Positions 49,488-57,112 of a DNA stretch of 64,000 nucleotides are shown here, piece by piece. The stretch spans positions 3,844,001 to 3,908,000 of the forward strand of contig NZ_CP013480.3 in NCBI RefSeq assembly GCF_001465545.3. The letters are read 5' to 3'. This DNA is from Pandoraea norimbergensis. Lineage in GTDB: Bacteria; Pseudomonadota; Gammaproteobacteria; Burkholderiales; Burkholderiaceae. Position 1 is the first letter of the stretch. Each line of letters starts with the position of its first letter. Both the position numbers and the translations under genes were made by a program. The notes under the pieces were generated by a model. It was not told the DNA's origin. It did not search any database and saw only the letters and a list, made by a program, of their open reading frames with translations.

Positions 49488-50465
49488 ATGCCACCGTCCC
49501 GCTCACCGTCGCTTTCTGCGTCACTCTCTGTGCCGCCTTCTCCAGCCTCGTCCGTGGCGGAGTCACCTGCCCTCGCCCCATACCGCTGGCTGGCCGCTGA
49601 ACTCCACGGCCTGACGGCAAACTTCGCGCAGATTTACTTCATTCCATCGGCAGGCATCGGGCTGCTGCTGCTTGCCGTACTCATGCTCGCCGATCGTCCG
49701 GCCGCGCTCACGGGGCTGGCAGCAAGTGTGGGCGCTTCGCTCATCGCGCTGGTCCTGCGCTTACCGCGCGACGCCCGGCGCCAAGGCCTGTTCGGCTACA
49801 ACGCTGCGTTGACGGGCATCGCGTTCGGCGCCTTGTTGCAGCCCGACCTCACGTCAGCCGTGTGGTTGTCGGTGTGCGTGTGTCTGACGGTCATCGCATC
49901 CGCCGAACTCTCTCGCCATCGCCTACCTGCACTCACTGGCCCCTTCGTCGCGGTCATGGCCCTGTCGTGGGCGATGCAGCCGTGGCTCGGGCTGTTGCCA
50001 CGTACTGCGGCGCTTGCCTGCGATACGGGCACGCCGGGTTTTGTCTTCTGTTCGGTCGGACAGGTCGTGTTCGTCGCCCCGTTGGTGCTCGGCTTGCTCA
50101 CTTGGTATGTGCTGGCCCTGTGGAACGCCCGTGCGACGGTCTGGGCACTGGCTGCGGGTGTCGCCGTCTGGCTGGGCATTGCGCTACTGGCACAGCATTG
50201 GCCCGCGTTGGCGGGGCAAGCGGGCGGCATCGGCGTGAATGGGTTTCTCGCGGCACTCGGGCTGGGTGTCTTCCATCGCCGCCCGGGTGTGCGTCTGGCG
50301 GGGGCAGCCCTTGCCGGTTTGTTTTGTGTCGTTTTGGGCGCCCTGCTGGGGCCGCTCGGCTGGCCGTATTTCACGCTGCCGTTCAACCTTGCGGCGTGGG
50401 CGTTGCTTGCCGTCACACAGGGCGGACAGCCCGTCGACCCAACACCCCCGGCCCCACAACGCTGA
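49488..50465 (+). CDS. Urea transporter (UT family)
   Basis: 325-aa inner-membrane protein with about ten hydrophobic helices, recognised by GLFGYNAALTGIAFGALL and the C-terminal GWPYFTLPFNLAAWALL, which correspond to the two UT-family pore repeats (LFGYN-x-x-L and LP-x-x-T-x-PF-x-x-A-W). A Ser/Pro-rich N-terminus of about 30 residues precedes the first helix. Channel-like facilitated urea uptake is the family role. No urease genes in the window. Confidence 0.9.
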   Translation: MPPSRSPSLSASLSVPPSPASSVAESPALAPYRWLAAELHGLTANFAQIYFIPSAGIGLLLLAVLMLADRPAALTGLAASVGASLIALVLRLPRDARRQGLFGYNAALTGIAFGALLQPDLTSAVWLSVCVCLTVIASAELSRHRLPALTGPFVAVMALSWAMQPWLGLLPRTAALACDTGTPGFVFCSVGQVVFVAPLVLGLLTWYVLALWNARATVWALAAGVAVWLGIALLAQHWPALAGQAGGIGVNGFLAALGLGVFHRRPGVRLAGAALAGLFCVVLGALLGPLGWPYFTLPFNLAAWALLAVTQGGQPVDPTPPAPQR

Positions 50466-50492
50466 AGCCTCCCTGCGGCCTTGAGCGCAGGC

Positions 50493-50524
50493 AAAAAAAA
50501 GCCCGAAACCGTAAGGTTCCGGGC
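50493..50524 (-). terminator. Strong minus-strand terminator
   Basis: On the minus strand GCCCGGAACC, TTAC loop, GGTTTCGGGC (one mismatch), followed by eight T's. It lies about 360 bases after the photolyase stop, so it may end either the photolyase transcript or an independent small RNA. Confidence 0.88.
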
Positions 50525-50770
50525 ACTCGCTTGTCGCTAACCCCGTGATTCGAAGCTGCCGTCTGCGCGGCAAAGGTGTTTAGCTTCCCCGTAGTGTGGT
50601 TTTGGCCTGCCCTCGCTCGTATTCCGAGCACTTCCATCCGTCTTGCTCTGCTTCCTCCCTGACACCGGAGGCAATGGCAAACGCCCCCCGACGTTTCCGC
50701 TCGCTACCGAAGCCCAGACCTCTTTCGTGTCTTACCTGTATCAACGGATGAGCGTGAAGAAAGTTGACCG
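50493..50770 (-). ncRNA. Possible structured small RNA or long phr 3' UTR
   Basis: On the minus strand this stretch ends in a strong terminator and contains several good local hairpins: GCTCG-GAATA-CGAGC, TGCCG-CGCAGA-CGGCA nested inside GAAGC...GCTTC, and AACG-N8-CGTT. It is preceded (50770-50815) by an AT-rich promoter-like stretch, although no clean -35/-10 pair was found. I do not match it to 6S, tmRNA, SRP or RNase P RNA. It may only be an extended 3' UTR. Confidence 0.3.
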
Positions 50771-50837
50771 GGGTATACGCGAATATATGAGGAAATATAC
50801 GTAAATTCGACTGCGTGTGTTCGGCTTGGGCCTCAGT

Positions 50838-50889
50838 CAGCCCGCTCAATCAGCCCGCTCAATCAGCCCGCTCAATCGGCCGCATCAAT
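50838..50889. repeat. 13-bp tandem repeat CAGCCCGCTCAAT at the photolyase 3' end
   Basis: Three perfect units (50838-50876) and a fourth degenerate one (50877-50889) that contains the photolyase stop codon. Confidence 0.88.
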
Positions 50890-52405
50890 CAGCCGCCTCA
50901 TCCTCCGCATTGCCCTCCGAAGTCGCAGGCGTTTTGACCACGGCATAGCGTGCGAGCGTTTCCTTGCGCGCCACGTCGTGCGCCACGCGCGGCTGAGGAT
51001 AATCAAGGCCTAGTTCGACTTTGGCGAGCGCCAGCACCGGCGCGTCGACGCGCCAGGGCGCGTGAATGGCCTTGTCGGACAGATTGGCCAGCTCCGGCAC
51101 GTATTTACGGATAAAACGCCCCTGTGGATCGAACTTCTCCGACTGGGTCACCGGGTTGAAAATTCGGAAGTAAGGTTGCGCGTCGCACCCCGTCGAGGCT
51201 GCCCACTGCCAGCCGCCGTTGTTCGCAGCCAGATCGAAATCATTGAGCGCCAGCGCGAAGTACGCCTCGCCGCGTCGCCAGTCGACGCCCAGATCTTTCA
51301 CCAGAAAGCTCGCCACGACCATGCGCAGGCGGTTATGCATGTACCCCGTCTGGTTGATCTGACGCATCGCCGCATCCACCAGCGGATAGCCCGTGCGGCC
51401 CTCACACCAAGCGTTGAAATCGTCGTCAGCCGCTGGTCCGCTCGCCCATTGAATCGCGTCATAGGCCGGTTTGAACGCGTTGCCGACCACTTCCGGATGG
51501 TGATGCAGGATCATGAAGTAGAACTCGCGCCAGATCAGCTCGCTCAGCCATGTCTGCGCGCCCGCACCGGCGTCCCCCCCACGGAGCATGGCCGCATGCG
51601 CTTCGCGGGCGAGTGTCCGGATTGAAATAGTGCCGAAGCGAAGATGCACGGAGAGATAACTCGGCCCACGTACCGCCGGATAGTCGCGGCGTTCACGGTA
51701 ATGGGCCATGCGCGGCAGGAAGTCGTCGAGCAGTTGCTGCGCACCGGCTTCGCCTGCCGGGATCGCCATGCGGCGCTCCGCAGGCACATCGAAGCCCAGT
51801 TCTGCCAGCGACGGGATTTCGGTGGTTGCCTCCGACGCCGCATCCCTGGAAATCGACTCGGGCGCCGCCAGCCGCCGCATGTCGGCACGACGGCCATGGG
51901 GCGCCAGATCGACTGGCTGCGCCTGCTTGAGCCACGCACGCTGGTATGGCGTGAAGACGCTATAGGGCTCGCTCTGCGCCGTCAGCACCTCATTCATCTC
52001 GAAGACGACCTGATCCTTGACGTGCTCGAAGCCGATCGCCGCGTCGTCCAGCAAGCGGCTGACCTGACGGTCGCGCGTCACGGCGCCCGGCTCATAGTCT
52101 CGTCCAGCGAAAACCACCTGCACGCCAAGCGACTGCGCCAGCGCGGGAATCACGTCGACCGGGTCGCCATGACGCACGATCAGTGCTCCGCCGGCCGCCT
52201 CGATGTCATGCGCCAGTGCCGTGACGCTTTCGTGGATGAATGCGACACGGCGGTCGTCGCGCGGCAGGGCCGACAAAATCGTCGTGTCGAACACGAACAC
52301 GACATAAACCTGTCCGCACGTCGCCAAGGCTTGCGCCAGCGTCGCGTTGTCGGTGCAGCGCAAATCGCGTCGCAGCCACACCAGTCCCTTTTGAAATTCA
52401 GTCAT
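50885..52405 (-). CDS. phr: Deoxyribodipyrimidine photo-lyase (class I)
   Basis: Flavoprotein that reverses cyclobutane pyrimidine dimers using light. 506 aa from the ATG at 52405 (MTEFQKGLVWLRRDLRCTDN). N-terminal photolyase domain (antenna binding) to about residue 140; FAD-binding domain with LIWREFYFMILHHHPEVV, GRTGYPLVDAAMRQINQTGYMHNRLRMVVASFLVKDLGVDWRRGEAYF and the tryptophan-rich NGGWQWAASTGCDAQPYFRIFNP. The C-terminal 20 residues are acidic and end at the tandem repeat. Divergent from a lipoprotein gene. Confidence 0.95.
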   Translation of the reverse strand: MTEFQKGLVWLRRDLRCTDNATLAQALATCGQVYVVFVFDTTILSALPRDDRRVAFIHESVTALAHDIEAAGGALIVRHGDPVDVIPALAQSLGVQVVFAGRDYEPGAVTRDRQVSRLLDDAAIGFEHVKDQVVFEMNEVLTAQSEPYSVFTPYQRAWLKQAQPVDLAPHGRRADMRRLAAPESISRDAASEATTEIPSLAELGFDVPAERRMAIPAGEAGAQQLLDDFLPRMAHYRERRDYPAVRGPSYLSVHLRFGTISIRTLAREAHAAMLRGGDAGAGAQTWLSELIWREFYFMILHHHPEVVGNAFKPAYDAIQWASGPAADDDFNAWCEGRTGYPLVDAAMRQINQTGYMHNRLRMVVASFLVKDLGVDWRRGEAYFALALNDFDLAANNGGWQWAASTGCDAQPYFRIFNPVTQSEKFDPQGRFIRKYVPELANLSDKAIHAPWRVDAPVLALAKVELGLDYPQPRVAHDVARKETLARYAVVKTPATSEGNAEDEAAD

Positions 52406-52506
52406 GTCAGATCGGCGCGACACTCTCGTGCCGGTATCGGTTTGGTCCGTCAAATCCCGTACCATAGCGGCATCGCGGACTTTATGCCATCGGCGTCGAT
52501 TACCTC

Positions 52507-52974
52507 ATGTCTCGGACGTTTCCGACTTTGGCCGGCGCTCGCGCGGGCCGGCTTGCTGCCTTCCCCTCTGCCCTCATCCTTGTCGCGGCCACCTTGCTCG
52601 CCGGCTGCGCCACGCCATCGAAAGCACCGCCAGCGGCGTCAAAGGCCACCCAACCTGCTCCCGATGCGGCCACCCTGCGTGAGCGCCATCTGGCCGCCGC
52701 CAACGCGGCCGCAGATCAGTACCGGACTTGTTTGTACGGACACGTCGCGCGCTACGTCAATCTGGTGCCCGATCCGGTCCGTCTTGCCGACGAAGCCGCC
52801 GTCGAATGTTCCCCCATCACCGAGCGATTCCGACGCGAGCGACAGGCTGCCATCGTGACCTACACGACGGCGACCGACGCAGCACAGCAGGCCGATGCCG
52901 CGACAGCCACGCTACAGGCCGACGGCCAACGCGTGGCGCGAGCCCGTGCCACGGAGTTGCGCGCACTTCAGTGA
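52507..52974 (+). CDS. Putative lipoprotein
   Basis: 155-aa precursor with signal peptide and lipobox LLAGC (cleavage before the Cys at about residue 34). The mature part is Ala-rich and helical (AANAAADQYRTCLYGHVARYVNL...DPVRLADEAAVECSPITERFRRERQAAIVTYTTATDAAQQADAA), with two further cysteines. Not assigned to a named family. The role is unknown. Confidence 0.8.
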   Translation: MSRTFPTLAGARAGRLAAFPSALILVAATLLAGCATPSKAPPAASKATQPAPDAATLRERHLAAANAAADQYRTCLYGHVARYVNLVPDPVRLADEAAVECSPITERFRRERQAAIVTYTTATDAAQQADAATATLQADGQRVARARATELRALQ

Positions 52975-53090
52975 TGGGATTCGAGGACGGGGGGACGGTG
53001 CCGGGTCATCGAGCTTGGCGACCGGGCTGAGCCACGTTGAAATGGCAAACGCCAATCAGTGGAAGGCACCCCCAAACAGCCGTTCGTCGC

Positions 53091-53130
53091 CGCTACTCAC
53101 CGCTACTCACCGCTACTCACCGCTACCCGC
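53091..53130. repeat. 10-bp tandem repeat CGCTACTCAC, four copies
   Basis: Three perfect units at 53091-53120 and a fourth with one change plus altered end (CGCTACCCGC, 53121-53130). Confidence 0.9.
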
Positions 53131-53255
53131 CGCATAAGCGTTCTCCCGAGCGTGCTTTCCCTAATCGGGCAAGCCCCGATTGGCGAACGGTACTCGGTTG
53201 ACCAAAATGAAATCGCCCTCTTACGTCCTTTTGGGGGTACTGCGACAACGTCATT

Positions 53256-53279
53256 TGCCCGCTTCGGCGGGCATTTTTC
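53256..53279 (+). terminator. Plus-strand terminator with UUCG tetraloop
   Basis: TGCCCGC (53256-53262), TTCG, GCGGGCA (53267-53273), then five T's. The nearest plus-strand gene ends 280 bases upstream, so it may end a small RNA starting near 53140-53200. Confidence 0.9.
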
Positions 53280-53360
53280 TTCGGTATCCGCAGGAATTTG
53301 TCCGCCGCATCCTGAGCCAGGAGGGCGTGATGTGCATCTTTTCCAGAGGTCAGCCGGAAG

Positions 53361-53870
53361 TCACTTGTCGTCGGGCCCACGCGGCGCCGACGCGTCCCCG
53401 GCAGCCGCTTCCGGCGATGGATCGTCGTGGCCCAGCCAGCGGTGTGCGAGGGCTTCGATTCGCCCGCCGACCGCCAGCACGATAAGCAGCAGCACCATCG
53501 CCACGAGCGCGATATGCCAGCGCCCCAGCCCGCAGATGATGCCGATGCCGGTCGTACTCCAGAGCGCCGCCGCGGTGGTGAAGCCGTGCACGTTGGCACT
53601 GCGCCCCGAGCGCACAATGCAGCCCGCGCCTAGAAAGCCGATACCGGCCACGATGCCCTGCACGACGCGGCCCACCGACGACGCATCGGTCGCGACGTCA
53701 GAACCGGGGAACGGCACCACGGCCAGCACGAATAGCGCCGAGCCGAACGAGACGATGGCGAGCGTGCGCAACCCCACCGATTTGTGATGCAAGTTACGGT
53801 TGAGTCCGACCAGACCGCCCAACAACAATGCGGCCGTGAGCCGCAGCGTAACTTCGATGATCTCCGCCAT
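53361..53870 (-). CDS. MgtC/SapB-family membrane protein
   Basis: 169-aa inner-membrane protein. MgtC signatures are LLLGGLVGLNRNLHHKSVGLRTLAIVSFGSALFVL and GRVVQGIVAGIGFLGAGCIVRSG, with four to five hydrophobic segments and a charged C-terminal tail. The ATG at 53870 (MAEIIEVTLRLTAALLL) is the family-like start. MgtC-type proteins are associated with growth at low magnesium and with virulence; the short tail here lacks the full ACT-like C-terminal domain. I saw no Mg riboswitch. Confidence 0.92.
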   Translation of the reverse strand: MAEIIEVTLRLTAALLLGGLVGLNRNLHHKSVGLRTLAIVSFGSALFVLAVVPFPGSDVATDASSVGRVVQGIVAGIGFLGAGCIVRSGRSANVHGFTTAAALWSTTGIGIICGLGRWHIALVAMVLLLIVLAVGGRIEALAHRWLGHDDPSPEAAAGDASAPRGPDDK

Positions 53871-53921
53871 CCGCTTTCTCCCTACCCGCATACGCAAGTG
53901 TGATGCAGCATTATGGCTTGC

Positions 53922-55040
53922 TTATGCGCTTGCTGCGCCCCCTTCCTGCACAGCGACGGGCACGTCGTCCCAATCGTCGAACAATCGCAACTGACGCGCC
54001 GCCTGTGCTTCGAGCAGACGCACACCGACACCCATCAGCCGTACCGGGCGACGACGGCGCCCCACCGCTTCGGCGAGCAGCTGGCGACATTGCGTGGCGT
54101 CGACGCCGAGCGCCCCCGCTTCGGCGGTCGTACGCGAAAAGTCTGCGAAACGCACTTTGACGAAAACCTTGGCAATCGCGATCGGTTCGCCGCGTCGTGC
54201 CCGTGCAATTCGCTCGTGCAACTGGCGCATCAGCGGTTCGAACGCCACTTCGCAATCGGCGAGCGTCCGAAGATCACGCGTGTAGGTAGTTTCGACGCTG
54301 ATCGATTTGCGCTCCCGGTCAGGCGTCACTTCCCGTGTATCGATACCCCGGCAGCGTTCATGCAGACGCTGGCCGAACACGCCAAAGCGCTCGGTCAATT
54401 CCGTCAGCGAGTGGTTGCGAAGATCGCCGCAGGAATCCACGCCAAGTGCACGCAGTTTCTCGGCCGTGACCTTCCCCACACCGAACAGGCGCTCGACTGG
54501 CAGCGCGGCGACAAACGCGTCGATCTCCGCCGGACGCACCACGAACATGCCGTCCGGCTTGCGCCAGTCGCTGGCAATCTTCGCAATGAACTTGTTTGGG
54601 GCCACGCCAGCAGACACCGTCAGTCCGACCTCCGCCGAGATGCGCGTCCGGATCTCGCGGGCAATCAACGTGGCAGAACCCTCGCATCGCTCGCTATCAG
54701 TGACGTCCAGATACGCCTCATCGAGCGAGAGCGGTTCGACCAGATCGGTGTAATCGCGGTAGATCGCCATGATGCGTTGCGAGGCTTCGCGATACCGCTC
54801 CATCGTCGGCGCAATGATGCGCAGATCGGGGCAAAGCTTGACCGCCTGTGCCGATGGCATGGCGGAGCGCACGCCGAACGCGCGGGCCTCGTAGTTGCAG
54901 GTGGCGACGACGCCGCGCTGATCGGGCTGCCCGCCCACCGCCAATGGAATGCCCCGCAACGACGGATCGTCACGCATCTCGACCGAGGCATAGAAGCAAT
55001 CGGCGTCGCAGTGGATGATTTTGCGTGTGAGGGGCAGCAT
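53922..55040 (-). CDS. dinB: DNA polymerase IV (translesion)
   Basis: Y-family polymerase. 372 aa. Catalytic D12/D14 region IIHCDADCFYASVE, with steric-gate/adjacent F16 Y17, and SLDEAYLD with D107/E108. A C-terminal clamp-binding motif QLRLFD (near residue 355) is present. The start MLPLTRKIIHCDADCFYASVE is supported by the LexA box 18 bases upstream. SOS induction is expected. Confidence 0.95.
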   Translation of the reverse strand: MLPLTRKIIHCDADCFYASVEMRDDPSLRGIPLAVGGQPDQRGVVATCNYEARAFGVRSAMPSAQAVKLCPDLRIIAPTMERYREASQRIMAIYRDYTDLVEPLSLDEAYLDVTDSERCEGSATLIAREIRTRISAEVGLTVSAGVAPNKFIAKIASDWRKPDGMFVVRPAEIDAFVAALPVERLFGVGKVTAEKLRALGVDSCGDLRNHSLTELTERFGVFGQRLHERCRGIDTREVTPDRERKSISVETTYTRDLRTLADCEVAFEPLMRQLHERIARARRGEPIAIAKVFVKVRFADFSRTTAEAGALGVDATQCRQLLAEAVGRRRRPVRLMGVGVRLLEAQAARQLRLFDDWDDVPVAVQEGGAASA

Positions 55041-55058
55041 GGATAAGGGCGGAAAACA

Positions 55059-55074
55059 CTGTGCAAATATACAG
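55059..55074 (-). promoter_or_regulatory. LexA (SOS) box of dinB
   Basis: Perfect CTGT-N8-ACAG: CTGTATATTTGCACAG on the minus strand, 18 bases before the start codon. Confidence 0.9.
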
Positions 55075-55134
55075 CATTCGTCTACTTATCGCAGCCTATG
55101 AGGCACATCTCCGAGATGCCGCTGCCAACCACCG

Positions 55135-55896
55135 CTACCGCACCGGCAGGAACTGAAGAAACTGCGCGCCGAGCAGGTTTTGCACATAGCCGATACCCGC
55201 TCGCCGATATTTCTCGTCGAGCATTTCGGCGAGCAGGTCCAGACGGCCGATGATCTTGCCGAATTCACGTTCAAAACTCACGTTGGTCACATCGGCCATC
55301 TCGTTGGCGAGAAGCAGCGGCCGCCCGGCCAGATCGCGACGGCTGGCCAGCAGCCATGCAGCGATCTCCACATTTCGTGCAGCGTTATAGATACGCTGCC
55401 CATCGAGACCGTCGCTCAGATAGAACACCGTGCTGCCGCCGTGCGCCGTGATGATCGTGTCCGACAAGCTGAAGACGAAGGCGGCCACGCGGTCGCCGTC
55501 AAACGCCGGATCGAGTGAACGCGACAGCGCCCTGACGTCACGCAAGTCTTTCAATTCCGCCAGATTGCGGCGCCCTTCGACCGCCGCACGCAGTTGCGCC
55601 ATCGCTTGCCCTTGCGTGGCGGCACCGCTCTTGCGCCATTCGCGCGGATTGCGCTTGTAGAGCTTGTCGGCCAGCAGATAGAGACTTTCGAGATTGGCGC
55701 GCATGCCGAGCGTTGCCATGCGGTTGATATCGGTCTGCGCAAGATCGGCCGTCGTCATCGACGTGGAGCGCACCTTGCCGTGATCGACCGGGGTCTCCTG
55801 ATACGACGCACAGGCGCCGCACAGCGAGGTCATCGCCACGACGCAGACTAGGCGACGTGTCTTGCGCAGGGTGTCGAAGTCAGGCAATCGAATCAT
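55135..55896 (-). CDS. Putative lipoprotein of unknown function
   Basis: 253-aa precursor. The signal region RRLVCVVAMTSLCGAC ends in a lipobox-like LCGAC (Cys near residue 29), suggesting a lipoprotein. The mature part is mixed alpha with GRRNLAELKDLRDVRALSRSLDPAFDGDRVAAFVFSLSDTI and a conserved-looking YLSDGLDGQRIYNAARNVEIAAWLLA. I recall similar proteins as hypothetical lipoproteins in Burkholderiales; no named function. Confidence 0.8.
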   Translation of the reverse strand: MIRLPDFDTLRKTRRLVCVVAMTSLCGACASYQETPVDHGKVRSTSMTTADLAQTDINRMATLGMRANLESLYLLADKLYKRNPREWRKSGAATQGQAMAQLRAAVEGRRNLAELKDLRDVRALSRSLDPAFDGDRVAAFVFSLSDTIITAHGGSTVFYLSDGLDGQRIYNAARNVEIAAWLLASRRDLAGRPLLLANEMADVTNVSFEREFGKIIGRLDLLAEMLDEKYRRAGIGYVQNLLGAQFLQFLPVR

Positions 55897-55995
55897 GGGC
55901 AGGTCGTGATCGGCAAGCGACGACTCTACGCGATCGACGACCGTTGTTGCGCCACGCCGCGAAGGAATTTTGTGACATTCGGTAACGCCATCGCC

Positions 55996-57033
55996 TCAAG
56001 CCTTCAGCACATCCGCCATGCCGGTGAATAGCGGATGCGTCATCGCCTCTTCGAGTCGAAGCACCGGCGTGACACAGCAATCGGCGTTCGCAAACCGTGC
56101 CGTCCAGTCGGCTTGCGAGGCGCTTGCAAACACCGCCGCTAACTCCGCCTGCAAGGCACGGGCATCCTCGCCGCCGACCGGTTGCCCGAGCATCCAGTGC
56201 CTGTCTTTCCACCCCGGACGGTCCAGCACGTCACACAACGTCTGCCAGAACTTAAGTTCGAGTGCCCCTACCGCCATGTAACGCCCGTCTTGCGTGCGAT
56301 ACACCTGATAGCAAGGCACGCCGCCATTGAGCAGGTCTTCGCCCGCACGCGCAGCACGCGCCTGTCGGTGCACCGCCACAGCCGGCACCAGATTGGCGCG
56401 AAAGACTTCGTGTGTCATCGACACGTCGAGCCACCGCCCGCGCCCGGTCCGCAGGGCCGCAAAAAGCGCGGCCAGCACCACCTCGACGCAGGCCTGCGCA
56501 CCGCCAAACAAATCGCCGATCTGGAAGTTCGGCACGATTGGCGCATCGCTCGCGTCACACAGTTGATCAAGCACGCCCGCGTAACCGATGTAGTTGATGT
56601 CGTGACCTGCTGCCTGCGCCAACGGTCCCTGCTGTCCGTAGCCGCTGATCGATGCCATCACCAGCGATGGACGATGTTTTACGAGCGTCTCGAAGCCGAA
56701 GCCCAGCCGGTCCATCACGCCGGGACGAAAGCCTTCAAGCAGCACGTCCGCGCGTGCCACGTGTTCGAGAAACACGGCGCGATCGGCGGCTTGCTTGAGA
56801 TCGAGCCGCTCCACTGATTTGCCGCGATTGAGCAATCGCCAAAACGCACTGGGCGGTGCCTCTGCCTCGCGCAGCATCATCTCGCGGGCATAATCACCCG
56901 CGCCGGTGTCTTCGATCTTGATGACGTGCGCGCCCATCTCTGCGAGACGCAGGCCGGCCAACGGGCCGGGGAGCAAACGGGTGAGATCCAGTACGGTAAC
57001 GCCGGCCAGCGGCGCATCTTGAGAGGCGGTCAT
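55996..57033 (-). CDS. Alpha-methylacyl-CoA racemase-like CaiB/BaiF protein
   Basis: 345-aa member of the class III CoA-transferase fold. Unlike its upstream neighbour it has the racemase pair: H144/D145 in GYGQQGPLAQAAGHDINYIGYAGVL and D174 in VPNFQIGDLFGG, matching the His126/Asp156 pair of the Mycobacterium racemase MCR. I therefore favour epimerisation of a 2-methylacyl-CoA over CoA transfer. The ATG at 57033 is preferred; in-frame sequence upstream to 57273 is low-complexity. Last gene of the apparent lysR-SBP-hydratase-transferase operon, 79 bases after the transferase gene. Confidence 0.85.
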   Translation of the reverse strand: MTASQDAPLAGVTVLDLTRLLPGPLAGLRLAEMGAHVIKIEDTGAGDYAREMMLREAEAPPSAFWRLLNRGKSVERLDLKQAADRAVFLEHVARADVLLEGFRPGVMDRLGFGFETLVKHRPSLVMASISGYGQQGPLAQAAGHDINYIGYAGVLDQLCDASDAPIVPNFQIGDLFGGAQACVEVVLAALFAALRTGRGRWLDVSMTHEVFRANLVPAVAVHRQARAARAGEDLLNGGVPCYQVYRTQDGRYMAVGALELKFWQTLCDVLDRPGWKDRHWMLGQPVGGEDARALQAELAAVFASASQADWTARFANADCCVTPVLRLEEAMTHPLFTGMADVLKA

Positions 57034-57112
57034 GGGGTAGCGGAATAGGGTTATCGGGCGACTGCTTGCTACCGTATCGTGCCTCACCCTTCGCCCGCAA
57101 CCAGACGAACCC

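Larger units (their letters stand above)
50466..50884. other. Intergenic region between urea transporter and photolyase genes
   Basis: About 420 bases with no accepted protein gene. It contains the terminator at 50493-50524, a set of potential hairpins interpreted below as a possible small RNA, and the 13-bp tandem repeats at 50838-50889. A minus-strand 89-codon frame inside it has no family resemblance. Confidence 0.6.
52975..53360. other. Intergenic region with tandem repeat and terminator
   Basis: 386 bases between the lipoprotein and mgtC stops. Holds the 10-bp repeats (53091-53130), a hairpin ATCGGG-CAAG-CCCGAT (about 53162-53179) and the terminator at 53256-53279. No protein gene accepted. 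Confidence 0.6.

Noticed and set aside
50493..50770. 6S RNA, tmRNA, SRP or RNase P RNA in the region after phr
   Set aside because: None of the core conserved elements of these RNAs could be matched by eye.
50580..50849. 89-codon minus-strand frame downstream of phr
   Set aside because: No recognisable family or ribosome binding site; it overlaps hairpins better explained as RNA structure.
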